In this document: one piece after another, positions 51,250 to 61,910 of the stretch
Layout: each line of letters begins with the position of its first letter
How positions within the stretch are numbered: position 1 is the first letter of the stretch
NCBI GenBank assembly: GCA_963829135.1
Contig: CAWHHO010000005.1
Location: forward strand, 62,001 to 126,000
Direction of reading: 5' to 3'
Length of the DNA stretch: 64,000 bases
From: Kumtagia sp963829135
GTDB taxonomy: Bacteria > Pseudomonadota > Alphaproteobacteria > Rhizobiales > Rhizobiaceae
Notes under the pieces: model-generated
What the model saw: the letters and a program-made list of their open reading frames with translations, nothing else
Told to the model about the DNA's origin: nothing
Databases searched by the model: none
Made by a program: the position numbers and the translations under genes

Positions 51250-52041
51250 ATGAAAAATCGCCGCCGAATTTACGAAGGCAAGGCCAAGATCCTCTATGAA
51301 GGGCCGGAGCCGGGGACATTGATCCAGTTCTTCAAGGATGACGCCACCGCGTTCAACAAGAAGAAGCACGAGATCGTCGACGGCAAAGGCGTCATCAACA
51401 ACCGCATTTCCGAGCACATTTTCAACCATCTCAACCGGATGGGCATTCCGACGCATTTCATCCGTCGCATCAATATGCGCGAGCAGCTGATCAAGGAAGT
51501 CGAGATCATCCCGCTGGAAGTTGTCGTCCGCAACATAGCCGCCGGATCGCTGGCAAAGCGCCTCGGCATCGAGGAAGGCACCGTACTGCCGCGCTCGATC
51601 ATCGAGTTCTACTACAAGGCCGATGCGCTCGACGACCCGATGGTCTCTGAAGAGCACATCACCGCTTTCGGCTGGGCGAGCCCGCAGGAAATCGATGACA
51701 TCATGGCACTCGCCATCCGCGTCAACGACTTCCTATCCGGTCTGTTCATGGGCATCGGAATCCAGCTCGTCGATTTCAAAATCGAGTGCGGCCGCCTGTT
51801 CGAGGGAGAGATGATGCGCATCGTCGTGGCCGACGAGATTTCGCCGGACTCCTGCCGCCTCTGGGACGTGAATACCCAGGACAAGCTCGACAAGGACCGC
51901 TTCCGCCGTGACATGGGCGGCCTCGTCGAGGCCTATCAGGAGGTAGCGCGCCGTCTCGGCATCATGAACGAGAACGAACCGCCGCGTCCCTCCGGCCCGA
52001 TCCTCGTCGCATCGAGCAATGGCAAGGGTAAGCCGCACTAA
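51250..52041 (+). CDS. purC: phosphoribosylaminoimidazole-succinocarboxamide synthase
   Basis: 263 aa from ATG 51250 (MKNRRRIYEGKAKILYEG); the frame is open 20 codons upstream but the family starts here. SAICAR synthase signatures are FKDDATAFNKKKHEIVDGKG, VVRNIAAGSLAKRLG, and the two PurC patterns VDFKIECGR and LWDVNTQDKLDKDRFR. It joins aspartate to CAIR with ATP in purine synthesis. First of purC-purS-purQ. The last ten residues are an unstructured extension. Confidence 0.96.
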   Translation: MKNRRRIYEGKAKILYEGPEPGTLIQFFKDDATAFNKKKHEIVDGKGVINNRISEHIFNHLNRMGIPTHFIRRINMREQLIKEVEIIPLEVVVRNIAAGSLAKRLGIEEGTVLPRSIIEFYYKADALDDPMVSEEHITAFGWASPQEIDDIMALAIRVNDFLSGLFMGIGIQLVDFKIECGRLFEGEMMRIVVADEISPDSCRLWDVNTQDKLDKDRFRRDMGGLVEAYQEVARRLGIMNENEPPRPSGPILVASSNGKGKPH

Positions 52042-52084
52042 GCGGTTTACCCTCCCCAGACATCCAAGCAGGGAACGATAGCCA

Positions 52085-52327
52085 GTGATCAAGGCCCGCG
52101 TAACCGTCACTCTCAAGACTGGCGTGCTCGACCCCCAAGGCAAGGCAATCGAGGGCGCTCTGGGAACGCTCGGCTTCTCCGGCGTCGGGTCTGTACGCCA
52201 GGGCAAGGTCTTCGACGTCTTGCTGGACAGTGCCGACACAACAAAGGCCGAGGCCGACCTGAAAGCCATGTGCGAAAAGCTGTTGGCAAACACGGTGATC
52301 GAGAATTATTCTGTAACGATCGGCTGA
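52085..52327 (+). CDS. purS: FGAM synthase subunit PurS
   Basis: 80 aa from GTG 52085 (MIKARVTVTLKTGVLDPQGKAIEGAL in total; the segment VLDPQGKAIEGALGTLGF is the signature). PurS is the small subunit that bridges the glutaminase PurQ and the synthase PurL in FGAM formation. It stands between purC and purQ, 43 bp and 10 bp away. Confidence 0.95.
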   Translation: MIKARVTVTLKTGVLDPQGKAIEGALGTLGFSGVGSVRQGKVFDVLLDSADTTKAEADLKAMCEKLLANTVIENYSVTIG

Positions 52328-52337
52328 GGAGCAACGC

Positions 52338-53012
52338 ATGAAATCCGCGGTTGTCCTCCTTCCCGGCCTCAATCGCGACCGCGACATGATTGCGGCGCTG
52401 ACCAAGATTTCCGGCCATGCGCCCGTCACAGTGTGGCAGACGGAAACCGAAATTCCGGATGTAGACCTCATCGTCATACCGGGCGGGTTTTCCTACGGTG
52501 ATTATCTGCGCTGCGGCGCGATCGGCGCGCGCAAGCCGGTGATGCGGGCGGTCGCCGAAAAAGCGGCCAAGGGCGTTCCGGTCATCGGCGTGTGCAACGG
52601 CTTCCAGATCCTGCTCGAGGCAGGCCTGTTGCCCGGCGCGCTCATGCGCAACACATCGCTCAAGTTTGTTTGCCGTGAGGTGAAGCTGCAAGTGTCGAAC
52701 GCCAATACGGCGTTCACCCGCAACTACGCCCCCGGTCAGGTCATTCGCGCGCCGGTGGCTCATCACGACGGCAACTACTTCGCCGATGCCGAAACGCTGG
52801 CACGCATTGAAGGCGATGGCCAGGTGGTGTTCCGTTACGCCGAAGGCACCAACCCGAACGGGTCAGTGAACGACATTGCCGGGATCATGAACACCGATGG
52901 CAATGTGCTTGGCCTGATGCCGCACCCGGAAGACCTGATCGAGGCCGCGCATGGCGGCACTGACGGGCGCGGCCTGTTCGAAAGCGCGCTCGGCATTCGC
53001 GCCGCAGCATGA
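52338..53012 (+). CDS. purQ: FGAM synthase glutaminase subunit PurQ
   Basis: 224 aa. Class I glutamine amidotransferase: nucleophile Cys in GVCNGFQIL, oxyanion region VIPGGFSYGDYLRCGAI, and the catalytic His/Glu pair in LMPHPEDLIEAAHGG. It releases ammonia from glutamine for PurL. It is ten bases after purS; a ribosome site (GAGGAGC) is visible before ATG 52338. Confidence 0.96.
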   Translation: MKSAVVLLPGLNRDRDMIAALTKISGHAPVTVWQTETEIPDVDLIVIPGGFSYGDYLRCGAIGARKPVMRAVAEKAAKGVPVIGVCNGFQILLEAGLLPGALMRNTSLKFVCREVKLQVSNANTAFTRNYAPGQVIRAPVAHHDGNYFADAETLARIEGDGQVVFRYAEGTNPNGSVNDIAGIMNTDGNVLGLMPHPEDLIEAAHGGTDGRGLFESALGIRAAA

Positions 53013-53110
53013 TTGTCACCGTAGTCGGCAATTTATCGACTATCGGACCGAATGCCGGCAACATGCGCTATGTACAGCTCGTGGAATAATGACAAGTGGG
53101 ACAATCTTTG

Positions 53111-53515
53111 ATGCCATATCTGCGCGTCGTGCTGCCATTTCTCGCGCTCGCCCTTGCGGCGTGCCAGGCGGCCCCGTCAAAGACAACGAGCAGTGGTGGC
53201 GGCAAGAGCGCATCACTGCGTGCAATGGAGGTTGTCGCGACGGCAGCCCACAAATGCTGGTTCGCATCGAAGGACCCCGCCTTCAAGCCGTATAAATTTG
53301 CCAACGAACTGAATTCGTTCAGCGGCCAGCCGCGTTTCCTGCTTGTGCCCGCCAAGAATTATGGCGGGCGGCCACTGCTGGTCGTTCAAGCCAGCGGCGG
53401 CTCCTCGAAAGTTGATGCATTTGGCCCGTTGCTGAGCGAGCCGCTTGGACCACGTGTAACGAGCGACCTCACCCGCTGGACCTCAGGCGATCCATCCTGC
53501 GCCGCGGCGGCTTGA
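53111..53515 (+). CDS. small lipoprotein of unknown function, 134 aa
   Basis: The signal peptide MPYLRVVLPFLALALAAC has a lipobox (LAAC, Cys 18). The mature part includes VVATAAHKCWFASKDPAFKPYKFANELN and RPLLVVQASGGSSKVDAFGP, a compact alpha/beta domain with one further cysteine pair possibility (HKCWFA and SGDPSCAAAA). Common next to purQ in Rhizobiales but without a known role. ATG 53111 (MPYL) is preferred over ATG 53096, five codons upstream in frame. Confidence 0.75.
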   Translation: MPYLRVVLPFLALALAACQAAPSKTTSSGGGKSASLRAMEVVATAAHKCWFASKDPAFKPYKFANELNSFSGQPRFLLVPAKNYGGRPLLVVQASGGSSKVDAFGPLLSEPLGPRVTSDLTRWTSGDPSCAAAA

Positions 53516-53531
53516 ACCTGCAGGACACGAT

Positions 53532-54362
53532 CTAATCGATCCTGCGGGCTGTTCCCGATACGCGGATGCTGGTTCCCAGCTTCGGCGGAATCTCAGCCCG
53601 AAGCAGCGAGCGCATTCCCATGTCTTCTCCCTGAATGATTTCGATCGCGCCGCCATGCGGCCAATCGATATCGCGTAGATAGCCGCCAAGGGCGGCGGCG
53701 GCAGCACCGGTCGCCGCGTCCTCATACACACCACCCGATGCGAAAGGGTTGCGGGCATGGAAAAGCTGCTCTCTCTCGGCAAATAGCAGACTGATGGTGG
53801 TTATCTTTTGCACCTGCATGAGCCGCTTACCGTCCTCGAAGTCGTACATCATGTCGCGCAGTTTCTGATGATCGTTCAGCGCGAGAACAAGATGCCTGCT
53901 GCCGGCCATGGCCAATGCTGCGGGAATTCTGGGATCGAGATCGTCACTCACTAGGCCAAATAGCTGCAGGCTCTCATCAATCAGCTTCGCGGATGCGGCT
54001 TGGCTGCTGGTCTGGGGCGATTGAAGTGCCGCATGCATCGCGTTTCCGTCTACCCGCGCCTCAACCGTTATGCGCGTATCGTTAAGTTCGAGGTCAAAAA
54101 CGCGGTTGCCGAATTGCGCGGCCAACGCCGCTCCCAATGCGATCGTGGCATGACCGCAGAACGGCACCTCAGATTCAGGCGCGAAATATCGAACACGCCA
54201 GCTTTTCCCTGCAGGCGCCGCAAATGCCGTTTCGGAATATCCAACTTCGGTCGCCAAAGCCTGCATGGCGGACGCATCGGGCAACTCGTCTGTCACCACA
54301 ACCCCCGCAGGATTTCCGCCTTTGTCGCCATCCGAAAACGCTGCAATTCTCTGTATTAGCAT
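53532..54362 (-). CDS. PhzF-family isomerase
   Basis: 276 aa. PhzF/DapF-like fold: AAFSDGDKGGNPAGVVVTDEL with the conserved catalytic Glu region (YSETAFAAP), FCGHATIALGAALA in the middle, and the second-half motif FASGGVYEDAATGAAAAALGGYL. Relatives isomerise phenazine precursors, but most members, including those away from phz clusters, have unknown substrates. It is convergent with the purQ-side lipoprotein gene. Confidence 0.88.
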   Translation of the reverse strand: MLIQRIAAFSDGDKGGNPAGVVVTDELPDASAMQALATEVGYSETAFAAPAGKSWRVRYFAPESEVPFCGHATIALGAALAAQFGNRVFDLELNDTRITVEARVDGNAMHAALQSPQTSSQAASAKLIDESLQLFGLVSDDLDPRIPAALAMAGSRHLVLALNDHQKLRDMMYDFEDGKRLMQVQKITTISLLFAEREQLFHARNPFASGGVYEDAATGAAAAALGGYLRDIDWPHGGAIEIIQGEDMGMRSLLRAEIPPKLGTSIRVSGTARRID

Positions 54363-54472
54363 GCTTCAATTCCAGGTTTTGTCTGTGATGGCCGTTGGCA
54401 TTATGTCTGATCGCCGCTGACGGCATCTGACCGACCGACGGCAAGGTGCCGGTAAATCGGGTGGCCTTGGGC

Positions 54473-54595
54473 CATTCTGCTTCAAAGGCGGCGGGTGTTT
54501 GATAGTGGGCGGGAATGGGGGAAACCGCTCACGAACGCATACCGAGGGTTTAGCAAGCCAGCGGTGCAAACACCGCCCGCCTTTGAAGCAAAATG
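54473..54595. repeat. 29-bp inverted repeat with 65-bp loop
   Basis: The arm 54473-54501 and the reverse of 54567-54595 match at 26 of 29 positions (both contain GCTTCAAAGGCGG). An inner pair (GGGAATGGG at about 54511-54519 and CCCATTCCC at 54597-54605) would compete with it. It lies just downstream of the DUF1127 gene, 62 bases after its stop, so it may be a structured 3' region or a small mobile element. Confidence 0.6.
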
Positions 54596-54657
54596 ACCCA
54601 TTCCCGACGGCGGTGGTACAGTTACAAACCGTCCGCAATGTTCAGGGTAATCCAGTT

Positions 54658-54895
54658 TCATTCCCATGGATTGCGCAACCCTTCGCGTTCGGCGTCGGCT
54701 CGCGACAAGCCGATATCCTTGAGCTGCTGGTCGGTCAGCGACAGCAGCGCCAGCCGGCTGCGGCGCTTTTCGAGCATGGCCGAAATCGCCAGGAATAACG
54801 CCGAAATCAGGCGCGCACCGCCTGATTCCCTGCGTATGGCGCTCGCCGGTCAGCTCCTGCAGGTCACTCAATCTGAAAGTGCGAATTGTACTCAT
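54658..54895 (-). pseudogene. DUF1127 protein, frameshifted at about 54811
   Basis: ATG 54895 (with GGAG upstream) reads MSTIRTFRLSDLQELTGERH and then goes out of frame. One frame over it continues ALFLAISAMLEKRRSRLALL and LSLTDQQLKDIGLSRADAER, ending NPWE. Removing one base gives a 78-aa DUF1127 protein: the longer form with an N-terminal membrane-like helix before the DUF1127 motif. It faces the MocR-type regulator across an 86-bp gap, so that regulator may control it. Confidence 0.75.
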
Positions 54896-54976
54896 TGCTC
54901 TTCTCCAACCGTTTTTCCTGTTCCTTTACAGGTACAATCTTTTGAATTGACCCCATTGCAATTGCAAGCTATCAAA

Positions 54977-54991
54977 TTGTCATGATGACAA
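54977..54991. promoter_or_regulatory. palindrome TTGTCAT-G-ATGACAA over the regulator start
   Basis: Perfect 7-bp arms around one G, covering both possible start codons of the downstream gene (ATG 54982 and 54985). A second palindrome, TTGCAATTGCAA, lies about ten bases upstream. Binding here would block the regulator's own expression. Confidence 0.5.
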
Positions 54992-56409
54992 ATTGGCTTC
55001 CCGACCTTTCTCAGGGCACAGGCCCGCTCTATCTCCGGCTCGCTGACCAGATCGAACGCGATATTGGCAGCGGCAAGTTGCCGGCTGGGGACAAGCTGCC
55101 GCCGCAGCGCAACCTTGCCTATGATGTCGGGGTGACAATCGGCACCGTCACGCGCGCCTACGGTGTGGCCCGCGAACGCGGTTTGGTCAGCGGAGAGGTC
55201 GGGCGTGGCACCTACGTGCTCGGCGACACCGCGGGAGACGGCGGTTCTCCCCGCATAGAGGTGCGAGGCTCCGGTGCGCTTTCCATTATTTCGGAGGCGA
55301 CGCCCAGCCAGGTCAAGCTGCGAATGGACAGCACGTCGGCGTCCGATGTCGGGCAGAGTGTGGTCATTCAGAAACTGCTCAACCGGATCACCAGCGAACA
55401 TGCCGACAAGGTTGGCGACTACACGCGTAGTTGGCCGCAGGACTGGCGCGAAGCAGGCAAGAGGTGGCTAGGCGTCGATGACTGGTCGCCGGACCAGCAA
55501 GCCATCGTCTCGACGGCTGGCTGTCACGCCGCGATCATGGCAGTTGTGGCCGTTGCGACCGCACCGGGCGACAAGATCGCGTTCGAACAGCTAACCTATT
55601 CGTCGATCTCGCGCAGCGCCAATCTGATCGGCCGCCGCAGCGTGGTATTCGGCAACGACAAAAGTGGTGCGGACCCTGAGGATTTCGAGCGTCTTTGCGC
55701 CCAGCAGCACCCGAAACTGGTGTTCCTGATGCCCTCCATGCAGAACCCAACTCTTTCGATCATGCCGGAAGACCGCATGCGCGCGATCGTCGAGGTTGCG
55801 CGCAAGTACAATGTCTGGATCATCGAGGATTCCATCTACAGCTCCCTGCTCGAGCAGAAGCCAAGCACGTTGGCAGCCCTCGCACCGGAGCGGGTGTTTC
55901 ACGTCGGCGGCTTGTCGAAGGCCGTGTCCGCAGGCGTGCGCGCGGGATGGGTCGCATGCCCTGCGCATTTCGCGCCGCGCGTCCAGACCGCGCACAAGAT
56001 GGTCACCGGCGGCATTTCGTTCATGCTCGCGCAGCTTGCCGCCGACATGGTGAACAGCGGCGAGGCCGATGCGATCCGGGCGAAGGTTCGCAAGGAGATT
56101 GCGGCACGAGAGGAGATGGCGCGGCGGATTTTCGCTGGCCTCGATTTCCAGTCGCACCCGAATGTCCCGTATCTCTGGATGAAACTGCCCGAGCCCTGGC
56201 TTTCAGGCACCTTCAAGCAGGTTGCCGCGAACGAAGGCGTGCTGGTCGACGATGAGGACGAGTACAAGCCGGGACGCGGCGAGAAGGTCTACTATCGTAT
56301 CCGCGTCAGCTTCTCGATTCCGAAGAACCGCGAGGATGTCGCGGCAGGATTTTCGACGATCCGCCGCCTGATCGATCACGCCGGATCGGGTTACGACAGC
56401 TACGGTTGA
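54982..56409 (+). CDS. MocR/PdxR-type regulator (GntR head, aminotransferase body)
   Basis: 475 aa. A GntR winged helix (residues 15-80: YLRLADQIERDIGSGKLPAG, LPPQRNLAYDVGVTIGTVTRAY) is fused to a fold-type I aminotransferase domain. The PLP lysine is in HVGGLSKAVSAGVRAGW, and FLMPSMQNPTLSIMPEDR holds the other PLP contacts. MocR proteins sense PLP or an amino acid and usually act on a divergent neighbour. That neighbour is the DUF1127 gene, unusual because most targets are transport or PLP genes. ATG 54985 is an equal start. Confidence 0.88.
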   Translation: MMTNWLPDLSQGTGPLYLRLADQIERDIGSGKLPAGDKLPPQRNLAYDVGVTIGTVTRAYGVARERGLVSGEVGRGTYVLGDTAGDGGSPRIEVRGSGALSIISEATPSQVKLRMDSTSASDVGQSVVIQKLLNRITSEHADKVGDYTRSWPQDWREAGKRWLGVDDWSPDQQAIVSTAGCHAAIMAVVAVATAPGDKIAFEQLTYSSISRSANLIGRRSVVFGNDKSGADPEDFERLCAQQHPKLVFLMPSMQNPTLSIMPEDRMRAIVEVARKYNVWIIEDSIYSSLLEQKPSTLAALAPERVFHVGGLSKAVSAGVRAGWVACPAHFAPRVQTAHKMVTGGISFMLAQLAADMVNSGEADAIRAKVRKEIAAREEMARRIFAGLDFQSHPNVPYLWMKLPEPWLSGTFKQVAANEGVLVDDEDEYKPGRGEKVYYRIRVSFSIPKNREDVAAGFSTIRRLIDHAGSGYDSYG

Positions 56410-56558
56410 ACGGCATCAATTCATCGCGGCCGCCTCAGTGCGAACACACCATGCAACCCCTGTGAGTTGCCGGCGATTTTCGCGACATTGAGGGTGTCAT
56501 TCCACGACGCTTGTTATATGAACCGGCCATCCCAATCAGGCGAGGCCGGCTTTCCCCG

Positions 56559-58793
<2,235 letters not shown>

Positions 58794-58881
58794 CGCGATC
58801 AGGCTTGATCTCAGGCGCGTAACGCTCAAGGTATGAGGCGCGGCGTTTGCACGCTGCGCCAATCATTCGGGGAACCAGACC

Positions 58882-59115
58882 ATGGCGATGGAAGCGAACG
58901 ACATCGAAAAACTGATCAAGGACGGCATCCCCGACGCGAAGGTGACGATCCGCGATCTCGCTGGCGACGGCGATCACTACGCTGCCGAAGTCGTTGCAGA
59001 AAGCTTTCGGGGCAAGAGCCGCGTGCAGCAGCATCAGATGGTTTATGATGCCCTGAAGGGCAATATGGGCGGCGTTCTGCACGCCTTGGCCTTGCAAACG
59101 AGCGTGCCGGAATAG
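58882..59115 (+). CDS. BolA-family protein
   Basis: 77 aa. The class II KH-like fold has the BolA signature AKVTIRDLAGDGDHYAAEVV with RVQQHQMVYDALKGNMGGVL; the invariant His that binds a shared [2Fe-2S] cluster is in QQHQMV. It pairs with the CGFS glutaredoxin encoded 1 kb downstream, a typical arrangement; together they handle iron-sulfur cluster transfer or iron sensing. It is of the short IbaG-like type. Confidence 0.92.
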   Translation: MAMEANDIEKLIKDGIPDAKVTIRDLAGDGDHYAAEVVAESFRGKSRVQQHQMVYDALKGNMGGVLHALALQTSVPE

Positions 59116-59150
59116 CGCAAGCGCACACTGATCCTCCCCCACCTGCCCGT

Positions 59151-59975
59151 TTAGTAGTTCTTGCTCACCGCAGAGTCAGCTATCTTTTGTGACACCACCA
59201 CGATCGGCCCAGCTGGATAGTCGCCGCCGACCAGATATTTGGTGCCGTCGTGGAGCGCCGATACCGCGCCATCGAAGAACAGGGCGTTCGGACAGGCTAG
59301 GTGATCGCGGAACAGCCGGGCGAAGCTGCCAAGACTGACCGGCGTTCGGGAAATTGCGAAGAACACGGTTTGCGGATCGCGCACTCCTACCCCGTTGCGG
59401 ATAAATCGGGATTCGCCGTTCGGTTCGAATTTCGGATGGAGTTGCCCATCGATCACCAGCATCGGGCCCGATTGCGTCGCGATGCGCGCGGAAAGCCTGG
59501 CAGCAGCAAAGGCACTAGTCTCCATCACGCCGGCATCACCTGAGTGGTCAACATAGAATACGCCATTGGGCTTCATGAAAAAGTTTCCGGGCGCATCGGC
59601 CTGATTGAGGGGTGCAAGCTCCCTTCCGCTTTCGACGAGCAGGCCGACAGGCGAGAAGTCGTCATGATACATCCCTGCATTCATGGCAAAGAGGAATGGA
59701 TGCTCGGCGGCGGCTTTCGGCAGACGCTCATAGGGATTGCCATCGAGCCCTTTGAGATACAGTTCGATGTCGTACTCTGCCGCATTCACCTCGCAGACGA
59801 TGTAGGCAACGGTCTCAAAGCTGTCGGGACGGCAGGTTTGCGGGAGACCTGTCGACTGAGCCGAGAATTCAGCCCCGCGCGGCCAGAACCACCACATAGC
59901 GGCGAATCCAACGACGAGTAGCGGAATGACCGTCCAGTAAACCTGCTTCATCGACCCAAATACGCCTCGATTCAT
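59151..59975 (-). CDS. phosphodiester glycosidase-like protein (DUF2233)
   Basis: 274 aa. One transmembrane helix near the N-terminus (MKQVYWTVIPLLVVGFAAMW) places the rest outside the inner membrane. The NAGPA-like domain is clear: HPFLFAMNAGMYHDDFSPVG, GNFFMKPNGVFYVD, ATQSGPMLVIDGQLHPKF and CPNALFFDGAVSALH. Human NAGPA removes N-acetylglucosamine from mannose-6-phosphate; the bacterial role is unclear, perhaps in exopolysaccharide turnover. Starts at ATG 59975 or 59951. It is divergent from grxD. Confidence 0.85.
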   Translation of the reverse strand: MNRGVFGSMKQVYWTVIPLLVVGFAAMWWFWPRGAEFSAQSTGLPQTCRPDSFETVAYIVCEVNAAEYDIELYLKGLDGNPYERLPKAAAEHPFLFAMNAGMYHDDFSPVGLLVESGRELAPLNQADAPGNFFMKPNGVFYVDHSGDAGVMETSAFAAARLSARIATQSGPMLVIDGQLHPKFEPNGESRFIRNGVGVRDPQTVFFAISRTPVSLGSFARLFRDHLACPNALFFDGAVSALHDGTKYLVGGDYPAGPIVVVSQKIADSAVSKNY

Positions 59976-60172
59976 GCGCTAAAACCTCATTGAAATACGA
60001 CTGCGCCGAAACCGGGACGCGGATGTACAGGGGTTGCGTAGGGTTGCGGCTGCTTTGCAACGCAGTTGGCACAACTGCAATGCAGCACGGCGTCTTGTTT
60101 CGGGTCGCCGTAGGGTTTATTTCATGGCTATGTTTCGGCCTGCCTCCCACAGGCGCAAAAGGATTGTCACCC

Positions 60173-60508
60173 ATGAGCGGTATCAACGACTATATCGACA
60201 GCGAAGTGAAGAGCCAGGATGTCGTGCTTTTCATGAAGGGCACACCCGGCTTTCCGCAGTGCGGTTTCTCCGGACAGGTGGTCCAAATCCTCGATTACCT
60301 CGGAGTGGACTATAAAGGCGTCAATGTGCTGACCTCGACTGATCTGCGACAGGGTATCAAGGAATATTCGAACTGGCCGACCATTCCCCAGTTGTATGTG
60401 AAAGGCGAATTCGTTGGCGGCTGCGACATAATCCGCGAAATGTTCCAGGCAGGCGAGTTGCAGAATTTCTTCGAGGAAAAGGGCGTCAGCGCGCGCGCCG
60501 CATCCTGA
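60173..60508 (+). CDS. grxD: monothiol CGFS glutaredoxin
   Basis: 111 aa from ATG 60173 (MSGINDYIDSEVKSQDVVLF). The CGFS active site is in GFPQCGFSGQVVQ; the cis-proline in WPTIPQLYV and the GGCDIIREM glutathione site are conserved. It carries a [2Fe-2S] cluster bridged with BolA or alone and passes clusters to targets. The frame is open far upstream but that part is not coding. A perfect terminator follows. Confidence 0.95.
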   Translation: MSGINDYIDSEVKSQDVVLFMKGTPGFPQCGFSGQVVQILDYLGVDYKGVNVLTSTDLRQGIKEYSNWPTIPQLYVKGEFVGGCDIIREMFQAGELQNFFEEKGVSARAAS

Positions 60509-60566
60509 AAGGTCCCGGACCCGGCGCCTGGCCGCCGGTTCCTCCTTGAATAGCGAAACACTGCGG

Positions 60567-60597
60567 ATGCGCCGGGTTCCCGGCGCATTTCGTTTTG
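60567..60597 (+). terminator. grxD terminator
   Basis: ATGCGCCGGG-TT-CCCGGCGCAT, a perfect 10-bp stem, then TTCGTTTTG. It ends 26 bases before the MFS gene. Confidence 0.7.
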
Positions 60598-60622
60598 CCG
60601 CGATTGTAATCGGAGCAGCCCG

Positions 60623-61873
60623 ATGGACCAGCAGACCACTGCGACGAAGCAGCTTGCCTTCCCCATCCCGCGATGGGAGTTCATCGCGCTTTGCGCGGCG
60701 CTTATGGCGCTCAATGCCCTTGCCATCGACATCATGCTGCCCGGCTTGCAGCAAATCGGCGCAAGCTTGGGCGTCGAGAATGAGAACCATCGTCAATATG
60801 TAATCACGGCCTATTTCGCCGGCATGGCTTTCGCGCTGCTGGCCTATGGCCCAGCCTCCGACCGGTTTGGCCGTCGCACGCCGCTGCTGTTCGGTCTCGG
60901 CGTTTATCTTGTTGCCGCCTTCGCCGCGGCGCTCTCACCCAATTTCGAGACACTTCTCGCGCTGCGGTTCATCCAGGGCATCGGCGCAGCATCGACCCGC
61001 GTCATTGCTGTTTCGATGGTTCGCGACCGCTTTGGTGGGCGGCAGATGGCAGAAACCATGTCGCTCATCTTCATGGTGTTCATGATCATCCCGGTGATCG
61101 CGCCGAGCATCGGTCAGCTGATGATGCTGTTCGCTAACTGGCACATGATCTTCATCTGCATGGGCCTGATTGCGCTTGCGATCACCACATGGGCGGCGCT
61201 GCGCCTCCCGGAAACGCAGCATCCGGAGGATCGGCGGCCGTTCACGCTGGCTTCGGTCGGCCAAGCCTTCGGCACGGTGCTGACGACGCGCGCTTCGCTG
61301 TTTTACACGCTTGCGTCTACCACGGTATTCGGTGCGTTGTTCGGCTTCATCAATTCGGCACAGCAGATCTATGTCGGCATTTACGGTTTGGGTGTCTGGT
61401 TTCCGATCGTCTTTGCAGGGGTAGCCGGCCTGATGGCGGTGTCGTCCTTCCTGAATTCACAACTTGTGATGCGGTGGGGAATGCGCAGGCTGTCGCATGG
61501 AGCGCTTGTTGGCTTTTTCGCAGTCAGCGCGATCTGGTTCGTCTGGTCGATGTCAGGACAGGTGCCGCTTGTTGCCTTCGTGCTGCTGTTCGCGGCAGCG
61601 ATGTTCCAGTTCGGCTGGATCGGCTCGAATTTTAACGCACTCGCCATGGAACCACTTGGCCACATCGCCGGATCGGCGTCCTCGGTTCAGGGCTTCATCC
61701 AGACACTCGGCGGCGGGCTCATCGGCGCGTTCATCGGCCAGTCCTTCAACGGCACCACAACGCCACTCGCCGCGGGGTTCTGCGGCGTGGCAGGGCTGAG
61801 CCTGGTATCCGTCCTGATTGCCGAGCGGGGGCGGCTGTTCCACGCTCAACACGACCCCAAGCCGCGAGGGTGA
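60623..61873 (+). CDS. MFS multidrug efflux pump, Bcr/CflA family
   Basis: 416 aa, 12 transmembrane helices. The motif-A loop between helices 2 and 3 is GPASDRFGRRTPLLFGLG. The helix 1 signature MALNALAIDIMLPGLQQIG and LRFIQGIGAASTRVIAVSMVRD in helix 4 are those of drug-export DHA12 proteins such as Bcr. It exports small hydrophobic drugs using the proton gradient; the substrate is unknown. GGAG precedes ATG 60623. Not linked to the neighbouring genes. Confidence 0.88.
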   Translation: MDQQTTATKQLAFPIPRWEFIALCAALMALNALAIDIMLPGLQQIGASLGVENENHRQYVITAYFAGMAFALLAYGPASDRFGRRTPLLFGLGVYLVAAFAAALSPNFETLLALRFIQGIGAASTRVIAVSMVRDRFGGRQMAETMSLIFMVFMIIPVIAPSIGQLMMLFANWHMIFICMGLIALAITTWAALRLPETQHPEDRRPFTLASVGQAFGTVLTTRASLFYTLASTTVFGALFGFINSAQQIYVGIYGLGVWFPIVFAGVAGLMAVSSFLNSQLVMRWGMRRLSHGALVGFFAVSAIWFVWSMSGQVPLVAFVLLFAAAMFQFGWIGSNFNALAMEPLGHIAGSASSVQGFIQTLGGGLIGAFIGQSFNGTTTPLAAGFCGVAGLSLVSVLIAERGRLFHAQHDPKPRG

Positions 61874-61910
61874 CGCGGCAGTTTCTTCTGCTGGGTCGAT
61901 AGCAAGGCGC

